Counted from the stretch's first letter, positions 25,489-34,968 are shown. The stretch: DNA of 64,000 nucleotides from Rummeliibacillus pycnus_B (GCF_050459865.1 NZ_JBCMNM010000048.1:1-64000), one strand, 5' to 3'. Notes: generated by a model from the letters alone, not told the origin. Program-made: numbers and translations.

Positions 25489-28097
25489 GTACGGCATTAA
25501 CTCTAAACTTTCAAAAAGAATCAGATTACCTTAGTTTTGATATAAATGATTTGGTGAAAGTAGCTAGTGAAGTCATTGTACCACTTGGACATATCAACCA
25601 ATTTGCAGCCCGTAGTCCTTGGTCAGGATTAGAACAACAAACATTTGAACAAGTAGCACGTCGACTAAAAGATACTTGTGATGTAGATATATATCCGAAT
25701 GATGCAATGTTAGCATCTGCATTTGAAAAAGGTGAGATTGAAAAAAGATTTTTAAAAGAGGGAATAACTAAATGGCTTGATATACAAGATATAGAACTAC
25801 CAAGAAATGTGGCTGAACAGTTTTGCCACAATGCCCTTGAGATCCATCAACAACCTTTTCATATATCAGAAGGACCTGAATTGAAAAATTTAGCAAAGAA
25901 ACTATGCCACTATAAGACACAGATACCTAAGAATTATACAGTTCTTACAAATAGCCAGCGAGTAGAACAAATGGGGAAAGAGAATATCGCTGAGGATCTA
26001 AATATTCATATCATTAAATGGTGTAAATTGTACTTAGATGAGTCACAAGCGGTTTGGTCCATGCCTAATCGTAATGAAGGATTTTACTCGGCATGGAAGG
26101 CAATGATTCTATATGATCCAGCACTGAACCATAACATACGTAAACAACTTAAAACATTACCAGAAGATGCGGGACATGCTTTAACAGAAGCGATGATTAC
26201 ATTAGATATTCCTAAATCTGAATTACAAGATTATCTTGAAGCACATTTACTCTCTTTACCGGGATGGGCTGGCATGATGCTTTGGCGTTCACAACAATCT
26301 GCTGAAGAAGAAAAACTGCTTCTAGAATATCTGGCAGTTCGAATTTCGCTGGAGTGTGCTTTCGTTAAGCCATATCTTCCATTACGATCCCAAAAAGTAG
26401 AGGAACAGGTGCAAATTGAACCCCTACTATTAGATTGGATACAATGGGGAAACATGCCGATTAGTGATTGGGCAAAGTTATCTTCTACAGAAGTAAAAGC
26501 TCGTTTGTTACTCGCTGCTCGTTTTGATGAATTTGTTCGTAGTCGTCTTTGGCTAGAAGCATGGGAAAAAACATATGAAGTTCATATAAAAGAGATGATT
26601 TCATCAAAACAACTTAAAGTCGTTCAACAAACTAAGTCTATTTTGGTGCAATTTGCCTTTTGTATTGATGTACGTTCAGAACCTTTCCGTCGTCAACTAG
26701 AAAAAGTGGGTCCTTTCGAAACATTTGGAACGGCCGGCTTTTTCGGATTGCCAATTGAAACAACGGAACTTGGTAGTACGCATAGCCATGAATCCTTGCC
26801 TATCATGTTCAAGCCTCAATATAAAGTAATCGAGTCGTCATCTGATGTGGACTTAAAACAATATAAACAACGTGAAAACACCGCTAATTCACTTAGCCAC
26901 GCATTTAATACGATGAAACATAACATGCTATCCAATTTGTTATTGCCGGAAATTAGTGGACCTTGGCTTAGCTTACAAACTTTGGCTCGTAGTTTTGTGC
27001 CACAAAAAGCAGGGTATTCCATACGGAAAATACGAGAGAAATGGCTGCACAAACCATCTACTAAACTTTCACTTGACCATATGCACACACATGACTCAGA
27101 GTTACCTGTAGGATTTTCTGAAAAAGAGCAAGTGTTTTATGCTCGACAAGCGTTAAAAATGATGGGGCTTACAAATGATTTTGCTCCTTTAGTTGTTATT
27201 TGTGGTCATGGTAGTCACAGTACGAACAATCCATATTCTTCAGCGTTAGATTGTGGTGCATGTGGAGGAGCTTCTAGTGGATTTAATGCACGGGTATTGG
27301 CAACTTTGTGCAACCTTCCTACAGTACGAGAAACGTTAGAAAAAGAAGGGATTGTCATACCAAAAGAAACTGTTTTTGTGGCAGCTGAGCATATCACAAC
27401 ACTTGATGAGCTTCGTTTCATATATGTTCCTGTACTTTCAGAGGCAGCACAAGAATCATATAATTGTATACAAACAAAATTGTCAGAAGTCCGTGATGAA
27501 GCAAATGCAGAACGAATTGTTCAGTTACCCACTTTGGACTCACATTATAAAAATCCAAAAGCAGAAGTTCAACGATTTGCAGAAGATTGGAGTGAAGTGC
27601 GTCCCGAATGGGGGTTGGCTCGTAATGCGACATTTATCATTGGTGAACGTCAGCTTACTGATGCCTGTAATTTAGAAGGTCGAGCATTTCTCCATAACTA
27701 TCAATGGTGGAATGATGAAAATGGTGAAATACTTGCCAAAATTATTGCTGGACCTGCAAAGGTTGCCCAATGGATTAACCTCCAATATTATGCATCTACC
27801 GTAGCACCACATTATTACGGCAGCGGCAATAAAACTACTCAAACAATAACAGCTGGAATTGGTGTCATGCAGGGAAACGCTAGTGATTTATTGTCCGGAC
27901 TTCCATGGCAGTCTGTTATGCAATCGGATCAAGAAGCCTACCATGAACCATTGCGCTTATTAGTGGTGATACAAGCACCAAGAGAGTATATTGAGCGGTT
28001 ATTAGATCGTGATTCAGCATTTCTTCAAAAAGTACAACATGGCTGGATTCGTTTAGCTTCGATTAATGCTGAAGGACAATGGGAAAGCTGGTCTTAA
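25485..28097 (+). CDS. dabA: DabA inorganic-carbon transporter subunit (UPF0753/DUF2309)
   Basis: This large soluble zinc protein has an active site like that of a beta-carbonic anhydrase. The ligand motifs are present: FCIDVRSEPFRRQLE (Cys and Asp) and VICGHGSHSTNNPYSSALDCGACGG (His and Cys). At 870 aa it is full length. With DabB it converts CO2 to bicarbonate in one direction on the cytoplasmic side. The start is TTG after GGGGGG and overlaps the end of dabB, so translation is coupled. Heterotrophic Bacillus need such systems for anaplerotic carboxylation in low CO2. The next two genes continue the likely operon. Confidence 0.92.
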   Translation: MSTALTLNFQKESDYLSFDINDLVKVASEVIVPLGHINQFAARSPWSGLEQQTFEQVARRLKDTCDVDIYPNDAMLASAFEKGEIEKRFLKEGITKWLDIQDIELPRNVAEQFCHNALEIHQQPFHISEGPELKNLAKKLCHYKTQIPKNYTVLTNSQRVEQMGKENIAEDLNIHIIKWCKLYLDESQAVWSMPNRNEGFYSAWKAMILYDPALNHNIRKQLKTLPEDAGHALTEAMITLDIPKSELQDYLEAHLLSLPGWAGMMLWRSQQSAEEEKLLLEYLAVRISLECAFVKPYLPLRSQKVEEQVQIEPLLLDWIQWGNMPISDWAKLSSTEVKARLLLAARFDEFVRSRLWLEAWEKTYEVHIKEMISSKQLKVVQQTKSILVQFAFCIDVRSEPFRRQLEKVGPFETFGTAGFFGLPIETTELGSTHSHESLPIMFKPQYKVIESSSDVDLKQYKQRENTANSLSHAFNTMKHNMLSNLLLPEISGPWLSLQTLARSFVPQKAGYSIRKIREKWLHKPSTKLSLDHMHTHDSELPVGFSEKEQVFYARQALKMMGLTNDFAPLVVICGHGSHSTNNPYSSALDCGACGGASSGFNARVLATLCNLPTVRETLEKEGIVIPKETVFVAAEHITTLDELRFIYVPVLSEAAQESYNCIQTKLSEVRDEANAERIVQLPTLDSHYKNPKAEVQRFAEDWSEVRPEWGLARNATFIIGERQLTDACNLEGRAFLHNYQWWNDENGEILAKIIAGPAKVAQWINLQYYASTVAPHYYGSGNKTTQTITAGIGVMQGNASDLLSGLPWQSVMQSDQEAYHEPLRLLVVIQAPREYIERLLDRDSAFLQKVQHGWIRLASINAEGQWESWS

Positions 28098-28179
28098 TCA
28101 CTCCAGTTTAGTGATAAAATATTAATAAAATGTATTAATATTTGTTCATATTAGGAACTTTTAATAGGGGATAAGAATT

Positions 28180-28545
28180 ATGGAAAAAACAAAAGGAAAT
28201 ATTGAATCAGAAATAAGTAAAGCATTAACTCATTGGGAAAAAAGTTATCTTGGACGAGGCTCTGTTTCGGTCAAATCGGATATCTTACGAGACATGGTAA
28301 TTGTTGTATTACGAGGTATATTAACGCCTGCAGAATATTCGGTGTGCAAAAATAAGGAAGGCTTATTATCTGTAAAAGAGCATCGAAATAGTTTAGTAGA
28401 ATCAGGTTTAGATGAACTAAAGCAAATTATTCTAGATTTAACAGGTGAAGATGTAGTAAGTTTTCATACCGATCTTAGTACACAAACAGGAGAACGAGTT
28501 ATACTATTTAAACTATCAAATGATTTGCAAAGTAAATTATCTTAA
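28180..28545 (+). CDS. DUF2294 domain protein (YbcI-like)
   Basis: The protein of 121 aa has the DUF2294 pattern: a helical start, then GRGSVSVKSDILRDMVIVVLRGILTPAE, and the end DVVSFHTDLSTQTGERVILFKL. The DVVSFHTDL segment is the most conserved part of the family. Members sit beside DAB/YbcC genes in Bacillus, so a role linked to inorganic carbon is likely but unproven. It lies 82 bases after dabA on the same strand with AGGGG upstream; no terminator separates them. Confidence 0.82.
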   Translation: MEKTKGNIESEISKALTHWEKSYLGRGSVSVKSDILRDMVIVVLRGILTPAEYSVCKNKEGLLSVKEHRNSLVESGLDELKQIILDLTGEDVVSFHTDLSTQTGERVILFKLSNDLQSKLS

Positions 28546-28606
28546 AACAGTTATATAAATCATTGTTATTTCACTGTATAAATATTTTAAGCACTTAGGG
28601 GTGAAT

Positions 28607-29125
28607 ATGATGTATATAGATGGAAATAAAAAAGTGCTATTTTTGACTGGAATGGGGAAGGAATTGGAATCAACTCTATATCAGATGAAGAGCATTAATC
28701 CAGAGAATATCATAATTTTACAAGAATATGGCCAATTAATATTGCAACCATTCGACGATTTTATGAGAGATATTATCCTGACTGTATATCATGAAAATAT
28801 TGAGGAGATTTTTGTGATTGATTCAAACAAAGATCAAAAGAATGTAAGCAGACTATTAAATAAAATATATGAGAATAAAGAATTACATGGGAAAATACAA
28901 ACAGTAGATTATCTTTTGAAAAATTGTGCACCAGAATATACTGAAGGTAGTATCAGTGAATGGTTAGAGGGTAGCAATTCTCTAACAAATAATCTACAGA
29001 AGAATATCAATATCATCCGAAATCACCCTTTGTTGCCTTCTACTATTAAGGTTACTGAATTATTTATTGATTTGGAGAACGGAAGATTGACAGATGTAGA
29101 TATCTCAAAGAAAGTTTTACTTTAA
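28607..29125 (+). CDS. beta-carbonic-anhydrase-like protein lacking zinc ligands (YbcF-like)
   Basis: The pattern of the beta-CA fold can be followed: VLFLTGMGKEL at the position of the usual CMDSR strand, NIIILQEYGQLI, ILTVYHENIEEIFVIDSNKD at the position of the usual IxVxGHxxCG, and HPLLPSTIKVTELFIDLENGRL at the position of the usual hPliP...G...D..tGkL. The residues that bind zinc (Cys, Asp, His, Cys) are replaced, so it is probably not an active hydratase. It may be a regulator or structural partner of DabA/DabB. The frame opens with GTG 28601; AGGGG spacing favours ATG 28607 or 28610. A terminator follows. Confidence 0.65.
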   Translation: MMYIDGNKKVLFLTGMGKELESTLYQMKSINPENIIILQEYGQLILQPFDDFMRDIILTVYHENIEEIFVIDSNKDQKNVSRLLNKIYENKELHGKIQTVDYLLKNCAPEYTEGSISEWLEGSNSLTNNLQKNINIIRNHPLLPSTIKVTELFIDLENGRLTDVDISKKVLL

Positions 29126-29142
29126 ATAACATTATTAAATAA

Positions 29143-29189
29143 AAAATAGGCTCGGTTCATTTCCAATAGAACCAAGTCTATTTTTAACT
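29143..29189 (+). terminator. dab operon terminator
   Basis: AAAATAGGCTCGGTTC pairs with GAACCAAGTCTATTTTT (G-U pairs and mismatches tolerated), ending in a T-run, 20-60 bases after the last gene. Confidence 0.75.
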
Positions 29190-29265
29190 AATTTTTGTAA
29201 GATAATTTGAATGTTTGTTAGGTATTCAAACAATTTAGTAGAAATAGTCTAATTAAGTTTAATAA

Positions 29266-29433
29266 TTAAATCTCCAAATCATCCAATGTTAATAGTAATT
29301 TGTGTAAATCGATAATACAATCTTCAACATGATAACAACAGTCAAAGTGTAGGCTATAGATAATAGAAGTGATTTTGTTTCTTATATCAGCTATTTCTAC
29401 GTTACTAGTAAGATTTTGCTCTAAGTGATTCAT
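29266..29433 (-). CDS. small hypothetical protein, 55 aa
   Basis: GAGAGGAAG is 7 bases before the ATG at 29433. The frame continues upstream to 29451, but the shorter start fits. The protein begins MNHLEQNLTSNVEIADIRNK and is probably all helical, with two adjacent Cys in the middle. No family is recognised. Confidence 0.45.
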   Translation of the reverse strand: MNHLEQNLTSNVEIADIRNKITSIIYSLHFDCCYHVEDCIIDLHKLLLTLDDLEI

Positions 29434-29561
29434 ATTATAACTTCCTCTCATATGATTTTATTACTAGTATGTCTAAGAAATTTCAGATTTATTCTATTTG
29501 AATCAATTTAATAATGCAAAATTCATATAAAATATTTGAATATTTAATGATAACTAATTAT

Positions 29562-29688
29562 GTTCATAGTGGAGCGAAAGACGGCGACTCCTACGGGATA
29601 AGCTTGAGCTGAAAGCCCCGCAGGAACGTAGTGACGAGGAGATTGAAGCCAAGCCCGTGGAAAGCGCCGTCTGTAGCGGAACATCCAA
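29562..29688. repeat. Bacillaceae GC-rich repeat, divergent variant
   Basis: Arms near GCGAAAGACGGCG (29574-29587) and CGCCGTCTGTAGCG (29665-29678) enclose ACTCCTACGGG, GAGCTGAAAGCCCCGCAG, GAACGTAGTGACGAGGAG and CCGTGGAAAGCG. It shares its layout and core words with the 7.6- and 23.3-kb copies but has different arms. Any ORF across it is a shadow. Confidence 0.8.
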
Positions 29689-29898
29689 ATCTGAATAGTG
29701 AAAAGTTAATGTGTTGAAATGCTCGTATTTAATGAGCGAAATAGATTTATGAAAATGATTCATTTAATTGAAATTGTAATGAACAAATTGATAGAATCAA
29801 AAAAGGTCGTTATTTCTAACCTTAAACTACTTAAATTTAATATGTAGGCGTATTCATAATAAACAGATATAAAAAATAGATTTATTGGGGGAGAAAAT

Positions 29899-30294
29899 TT
29901 GGGGGAAAATAAAAATGTTTATAACACGATTGATGAATATATATCACAATTTCCTTCTGATGTTCAAGACAAACTTCAACAGTTAAGAAATGTTATAAAA
30001 GAGATTGCACCCGATGCTGAAGAAAAAATCAGTTATCAAATGCCTGCATTCACTTTGAAAGGGAACTTGGTCTATTTCGCTGCATATAAAAAGCATATTG
30101 GATTCTATCCAACTTCAAGTGGAATAACTGCATTTAAAGATGAATTATCGCAATTTAAATTGAGTAAAGGGACAGTTCAATTTCCAATAGATGAGCCATT
30201 GCCTTATAAGTTAATTAGTAGGATGGTTAAATTTCGAGTAGAAGAAAATATAAGGAAAGCAGAAGAAAAAGTTAAAAAGAAAAAATCTAAGTAA
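29899..30294 (+). CDS. DUF1801 (YdhG-like) protein
   Basis: TIDEYISQFPSDVQDKLQQLRNVIKEIAPDAEEKISYQMPAF is the N-terminal DUF1801 pattern, and KHIGFYPTSSGI follows. The family shares the YdhG fold sometimes called iron-chaperone-like; the role is not settled. The start is TTG with GGGGGA upstream. The Lys-rich tail (VKKKKSK) suggests contact with nucleic acid. It converges on lytH with a shared terminator. Confidence 0.82.
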   Translation: MGENKNVYNTIDEYISQFPSDVQDKLQQLRNVIKEIAPDAEEKISYQMPAFTLKGNLVYFAAYKKHIGFYPTSSGITAFKDELSQFKLSKGTVQFPIDEPLPYKLISRMVKFRVEENIRKAEEKVKKKKSK

Positions 30295-30324
30295 TTGGCG
30301 CTTTTTCTAATATCAACAAAAAAT

Positions 30325-30358
30325 AAAACCAGTACCTTAAATAGGGTACTGGTTTTTA
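30325..30358. terminator. bidirectional intrinsic terminator
   Basis: AAAACCAGTACC/GGTACTGGTTTT with A- and T-runs, overlapping the region just after the lytH stop on the minus strand. Confidence 0.85.
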
Positions 30359-30366
30359 AATTCACC

Positions 30367-31362
30367 TTATTTTTTTGCAGCCTTAGTTTGTCGTTCCCAA
30401 TGTAAAAGAGAAGGATAAGGGTCAAATGCCCATTCAGTACGTCCATTGAATTTGTAAATTCCGTAATGGAGATGGGGTGGGAATTTTCCTGATGTACCTT
30501 CTTTACCGTATCCTGAACTACCGACAAATCCAATAACTTTGCCTGGTTCTACAACATCACCAACATTAACATCCTTACTAAAAGAAGAAAGGTGTGCATA
30601 ATAATGATACGAGTTATTTTGATCACGTATACCTATGCGCCAGCCACCGAAACGATTCCAACCTTTTATCTCGACTACCCCATAGGATGATGAAAGAACA
30701 GGTGTCCCGTAGCTGGCAAAAAGGTCAGTCCCTTCATGAATTCTTCTGCCTCCCCAGCCTCTATTGTCACCCCAAGTACTTCTATAGCTGTAATCATAGT
30801 GTAAAGGTAATGGAAATACATGTTTATTAAGATCTGTTGTGTTGAAACGTTTGTAAAGAGTGGAAATTGCCATGATTTGATTGACAACTTGATCGCTTTG
30901 GTAATATTCCCATAAGGCTAATTTAAAATCATTTTCAGTGGGACCAAATCGACTAAGGTATCTTGCCATTGTGTACATTATATCTGCATCATCATCTGAA
31001 TTGGCAATCCCATCGTTGTTCCCATCAAGACCCATGCCTCCGAAATAATCAATTGTCGAAGGCGTTGTATCCTGACTAAAAGGGTTTAATGCACCTGCCC
31101 AAAATTCATCAGAGAATTGAATCGCAACAACGCTATCACGTTTAGGGATATCTTTACGAACGGATTGTATATTTCGTTCATACTGGTCAATAGCAGCTAA
31201 ATAATACCAAGGAACAAGCAAGTTCTCATAATGTACATAATGAGTCATACGCTGCTTCAAAATCTCTTCCCGAGAAGGCTCTTCATTTGCGGATGCGACA
31301 GTGGAAAATATTGTACTACATAAAACGGTAATTGCTAATAAGGGAATAAGATTTCGAATCAC
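30367..31362 (-). CDS. lytH: M23 metallopeptidase, LytH-like peptidoglycan endopeptidase
   Basis: A signal peptide (VIRNLIPLLAITVLCSTIFS...) is followed by a ~190-residue helical region and a C-terminal LytM/M23 domain: HEGTDLFASYGTPVLSS, GWRIGIRD, YHYYAHL, VGSSGYGKEGTSG and PPHLHYGIY. The zinc ligands HxxxD and HxH are intact. The length and N-terminal region resemble Bacillus LytH (YunA), a late-sporulation L-Ala-D-Glu endopeptidase that trims cortex peptides. The frame extends to 31395, but AAGGAGGA is followed 8 bases later by GTG at 31362, giving 331 aa and a clean signal peptide. It is divergent from prkA. Confidence 0.8.
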   Translation of the reverse strand: MIRNLIPLLAITVLCSTIFSTVASANEEPSREEILKQRMTHYVHYENLLVPWYYLAAIDQYERNIQSVRKDIPKRDSVVAIQFSDEFWAGALNPFSQDTTPSTIDYFGGMGLDGNNDGIANSDDDADIMYTMARYLSRFGPTENDFKLALWEYYQSDQVVNQIMAISTLYKRFNTTDLNKHVFPLPLHYDYSYRSTWGDNRGWGGRRIHEGTDLFASYGTPVLSSSYGVVEIKGWNRFGGWRIGIRDQNNSYHYYAHLSSFSKDVNVGDVVEPGKVIGFVGSSGYGKEGTSGKFPPHLHYGIYKFNGRTEWAFDPYPSLLHWERQTKAAKK

Positions 31363-31713
31363 TAAAAAAATCCTCCTTTCCATCTCACTTATCATAACCG
31401 AAATTTAATTTTCCATAAGTGCAGGTTACATAAAGTGAAAATTATTGTTTATGCTAAATCAATGAATGACACAAATATTGATTAAAAAGCCTTAAATTCA
31501 AAGCGTTTTCAAATTGGTTTACATTGATTTAGGCTTTTAAAAAAATGAATGTTTTTTAAGAAAAAGTTTTTTCTACGTCATTAACATATCTAAATTGTAG
31601 CTGTTTATACGATTTTTTATTGGAAGAAAATTCGACAATGCACTTGTAATGGTAATCATTAATTCTCTAACTTCATACTATGTTATAAAACAGGCCTGAA
31701 TGGAGGGAAAACC
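31363..31713. promoter_or_regulatory. lytH/prkA divergent region with sigma-E-like -10
   Basis: CATACTAT at 31674-31681 matches the sigma-E -10 consensus (CATACAMT) and lies 33 bases before the prkA start; the -35 is unclear. The gap also holds a long imperfect hairpin, AAAAGCCTTAAAT with ATTTAGGCTTTT, at about 31485-31540. Confidence 0.4.
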
Positions 31714-33609
31714 ATAGACATTCTAAACAAGTTTAAGAGTTACCGGGAAGAAGAAAACAGGCTGAAATGGGAAGGTACTTTTGCAAATTACTTAAGTATT
31801 GTGCAGGAAAGGCCAGAAGTTGCTCAAACAGCCCATTCACGGGTGTACAATATGATTAAAAATTCTGGATTAGAAGAAAGAGACAGCAAAAAATTGTACC
31901 ACTTTTTTGGAAAAGAAATTTTTGGTCTTGAAACGGCAATTGAAAGGCTGGTGGAGGAATATTTCCACCCAGCAGCAAGAAGACTAGATGTTCGCAAACG
32001 TATTTTATTATTGATGGGACCTGTGAGTGGTGGTAAATCCACCATTGTGACATTGCTGAAACGAGGGCTTGAACAATATTCGAGAACTGATGAAGGTGCC
32101 GTATATGCCATTAAAGGTTGCCCAATGCATGAGGATCCACTCCATCTAATCCCACATCATCTCCGTAATGATTTCTTTGAAGAATATGGTATACGTGTAG
32201 AAGGTAATTTATCCCCATTAAACACAATGCGACTTGAACAAGAATATGATGGCCACATTGAAAATGTAATGGTTGAACGTATTTTCTTCTCAGAAGATAA
32301 ACGTGTTGGAATCGGTACATTTACACCATCTGATCCGAAATCACAAGATATTGCGGATTTGACGGGTAGTATCGATTTTTCTACTATTGCAGAATTTGGT
32401 TCAGAGTCAGATCCACGTGCTTATCGTTTTGATGGTGAGCTAAACAAAGCAAATAGAGGTATGATGGAATTTCAGGAAATGCTGAAATTAGATGAGAAAT
32501 TTTTATGGAATCTGTTGTCATTAACACAAGAAGGAAACTTTAAGGCAGGCAGATTTGCATTAATTAGTGCCGATGAATTGATTGTTGCTCATACAAACGA
32601 AACAGAATATAGATCCTTTATATCAAATAAAAAGAACGAAGCACTTCACTCAAGAATTATCGTTATGCCAATTCCTTATAATTTAAAGGTAAGCCAAGAA
32701 GAAAGAATTTATGAAAAAATGATTAAAGAGAGTGATATGTCGCATATTCATATTGCACCTCATGCATTAAAAGCGGCTGCTATCTTCTCTGTATTAACAA
32801 GGCTTGAAATTCCTAAAAAACAAGGAATTGATTTAGTTAAGAAAATGCGTCTTTACGACGGAGAAAGTGTAGAAGGATTTAATTCAGTTGACATTGAGGA
32901 CTTGAAAAAAGAATATCCAAACGAAGGCATGAACGGAATCGATCCTCGTTATATTATTAACCGAATTTCTTCAGCTATTATTCGTAAAAAAGTACCGTCT
33001 ATTAATGCATTAGATGTGTTACTTGCTCTAAAAGACGGGCTCGATCAACATGCTTCAATTAGTCAGGAAGACAAAGAAAAATATATGAATTATATTGCAG
33101 TGGCAAGAAGAGAATACGATGAAATTGCGAAAAATGAAGTTCAAAAAGCATTTGTGTATTCCTATGAAGAGTCTGCGAAAACGTTAATGAATAATTATCT
33201 TGATAATGTAGAAGCATTTTGTAATAAAAACAAACTTCGAGATCCACTTACGGGTGAAGAAATGAACCCAGATGAAAAACTGATGCGCTCAATTGAAGAA
33301 CAAATTGGAATTTCAGAAAACGCGAAAAAAGCATTTCGTGAAGAAATTCTGATTCGTATTTCAGCTTATGCAAGAAAAGGAAAACGCTTTGAATATAATT
33401 CTCACGAAAGATTACGAGAAGCCATTCAAAAGAAATTGTTTGCTGATCTAAAAGATGTCGTGAAAATTACAACGTCTTCTAAAACGCCAGATGAATCTCA
33501 ACTTAAGAAGATCAATGAGGTTGTTGCTACTTTGATAGACGAACATGGTTATAACTCAACTTCAGCAAATGAATTATTGCAATACGTAGGTAGCTTATTG
33601 AATCGTTAA
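31714..33609 (+). CDS. prkA: PrkA serine protein kinase / AAA+ protein, apparent ATA start
   Basis: PrkA has an N-terminal AAA+ domain (MGPVSGGKSTIV Walker A, around residue 100) and a C-terminal kinase-like region. In Bacillus it acts early in sporulation, and it is also reported to have Lon-like protease activity. The sequence is extremely conserved (AIKGCPMHEDPLHLIPHHLR, ADLTGSIDFSTIAE). The conserved N-terminus [M]DILNKFKSYREEENRLKWEG begins at an ATA codon at 31714. GGAGGG lies 7 bases upstream of it, and the resulting 631 aa equals the B. subtilis length. The first canonical in-frame start is GTG 31801, which has no ribosome binding site and would lose 29 residues. yhbH and spoVR follow. 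Confidence 0.9.
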   Translation: MDILNKFKSYREEENRLKWEGTFANYLSIVQERPEVAQTAHSRVYNMIKNSGLEERDSKKLYHFFGKEIFGLETAIERLVEEYFHPAARRLDVRKRILLLMGPVSGGKSTIVTLLKRGLEQYSRTDEGAVYAIKGCPMHEDPLHLIPHHLRNDFFEEYGIRVEGNLSPLNTMRLEQEYDGHIENVMVERIFFSEDKRVGIGTFTPSDPKSQDIADLTGSIDFSTIAEFGSESDPRAYRFDGELNKANRGMMEFQEMLKLDEKFLWNLLSLTQEGNFKAGRFALISADELIVAHTNETEYRSFISNKKNEALHSRIIVMPIPYNLKVSQEERIYEKMIKESDMSHIHIAPHALKAAAIFSVLTRLEIPKKQGIDLVKKMRLYDGESVEGFNSVDIEDLKKEYPNEGMNGIDPRYIINRISSAIIRKKVPSINALDVLLALKDGLDQHASISQEDKEKYMNYIAVARREYDEIAKNEVQKAFVYSYEESAKTLMNNYLDNVEAFCNKNKLRDPLTGEEMNPDEKLMRSIEEQIGISENAKKAFREEILIRISAYARKGKRFEYNSHERLREAIQKKLFADLKDVVKITTSSKTPDESQLKKINEVVATLIDEHGYNSTSANELLQYVGSLLNR

Positions 33610-33620
33610 GAGTAAGGGTT

Positions 33621-33658
33621 AGGAGTGTCCGAATAATTTTAAGGACACTCCATTTTTA
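33621..33658 (+). terminator. prkA intrinsic terminator
   Basis: GGAGTGTCC/GGACACTCC stem followed by ATTTTTAT, directly after prkA. Confidence 0.85.
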
Positions 33659-33804
33659 TATCTTAAAAAGTTAAATTCTCGTAAAAATTAGCATAGTATA
33701 AGGAAAGAGATTTTTTCCACTACAAAGCTTTACATAAGGTGGGCTCTTGAGGAATGGATAATCAGGGTTATAACTTTTTAATAATAGATGGGTGAGGATA
33801 AAAA

Positions 33805-34968
33805 ATGACTGAAAATTCGAATAAACGTTTTGTCATCTCTCAGGAAAATTGGTCTCTCCATCGTAAAGGGCACCAAGATCAACAACGTCATATGGAAAAA
33901 GTAAAGGAAGCTATTCAAAATAATTTACCTGATTTAGTAAGTGAAGAAAGCATCATAATGTCTAATGGTAGAGAAGTAATTAAAATTCCTATTCGCTCTT
34001 TAGATGAATATAAAATTCGATATAACTATGGAAAGTCTAAACATGTTGGTCAAGGAAAAGGCGATAGTAAGATAGGGGATGTAGTAGCTCGCGACGGAAG
34101 TGGGGATAGTAAAGGGCCTGGGAAAGGGAAAGAGGCAGGAGACACGGCTGGTGAGGATTTCTATGAGGCAGAAGTAAGTATTGAAGAAATACAGAATGTC
34201 TTATTTAAAGAATTAGAGTTACCTAATTTACAAGAGAAAGAAATGGCGGACGTTACAACAGAAAAAATTGAATTTAACGATATCCGCAAAAAAGGGCTTA
34301 TGGGTAATATTGATAAAAAACGGACAATTTTAAATGCTATTAAAAGGAATGCAATGAAAGGAAAAGCAGAAATTGCGCCTATTCACAATGATGATTTGCG
34401 TTTTAAAACATGGGATGAAGTTGTAAAACCTGAATCAAAGGCAGTAGTCCTTGCGATGATGGATACAAGTGGCTCGATGGGAAGTTTCGAAAAATATTGT
34501 GCTCGTAGTTTTTTCTTCTGGATGACGAGGTTTTTACGCTCTAAGTATGAAACTGTTGAAATTGAATTCATCGCACATCATACGATTGCCAAGGTTGTAA
34601 CAGAGGAAGAGTTTTTCACAAAGGGAGAAAGTGGCGGTACGATATGTTCGTCTGCCTATTTAAAAGCATTGGAACTTGTTAAAGAGAAGTATAATCCAGC
34701 TCAATATAACATCTATCCTGTTCACTTTTCAGATGGAGAAAACATGTCTACGGATAATGAGGCTTGTATTCGATTGGTTCAAGAATTAATGAAGGTTTCA
34801 AGTATGTTTGGTTACGGGGAAGTAAATCAACATAATCGTTTCTCAACTTTAATGTATAACTATAAAAAAATAGAGAATCCAAAGTTTCGACATTATGTGT
34901 TGAAAGCAAAAAATGACGTTTATGAAGCATTAAAATGGTTTTTCCAAAAAGAACAGCCTGAGGATTGA
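33805..34968 (+). CDS. yhbH: YhbH sporulation protein (DUF444)
   Basis: The protein has the DUF444 features: an N-terminal FVISQENWSLHRKGHQDQQRH, a Gly-rich charged linker (GKGDSKIGDVV...GDSKGPGKGKEAG), and a C-terminal von Willebrand A-like domain with a MIDAS-type motif (LAMMDTSGSMGSFEK), followed by GGTICSSAYLKALEL. The 387-aa length is normal. YhbH genes sit with prkA and spoVR in many bacteria, and the three are thought to act together in stress or sporulation signalling. GGGTGAGGA precedes the ATG. The terminator after prkA suggests a separate promoter. Confidence 0.92.
   Translation: MTENSNKRFVISQENWSLHRKGHQDQQRHMEKVKEAIQNNLPDLVSEESIIMSNGREVIKIPIRSLDEYKIRYNYGKSKHVGQGKGDSKIGDVVARDGSGDSKGPGKGKEAGDTAGEDFYEAEVSIEEIQNVLFKELELPNLQEKEMADVTTEKIEFNDIRKKGLMGNIDKKRTILNAIKRNAMKGKAEIAPIHNDDLRFKTWDEVVKPESKAVVLAMMDTSGSMGSFEKYCARSFFFWMTRFLRSKYETVEIEFIAHHTIAKVVTEEEFFTKGESGGTICSSAYLKALELVKEKYNPAQYNIYPVHFSDGENMSTDNEACIRLVQELMKVSSMFGYGEVNQHNRFSTLMYNYKKIENPKFRHYVLKAKNDVYEALKWFFQKEQPED

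Noticed and set aside
29554..29763. 69-codon minus-strand ORF
   Set aside because: It is a reading of the GC-rich hairpin repeat.
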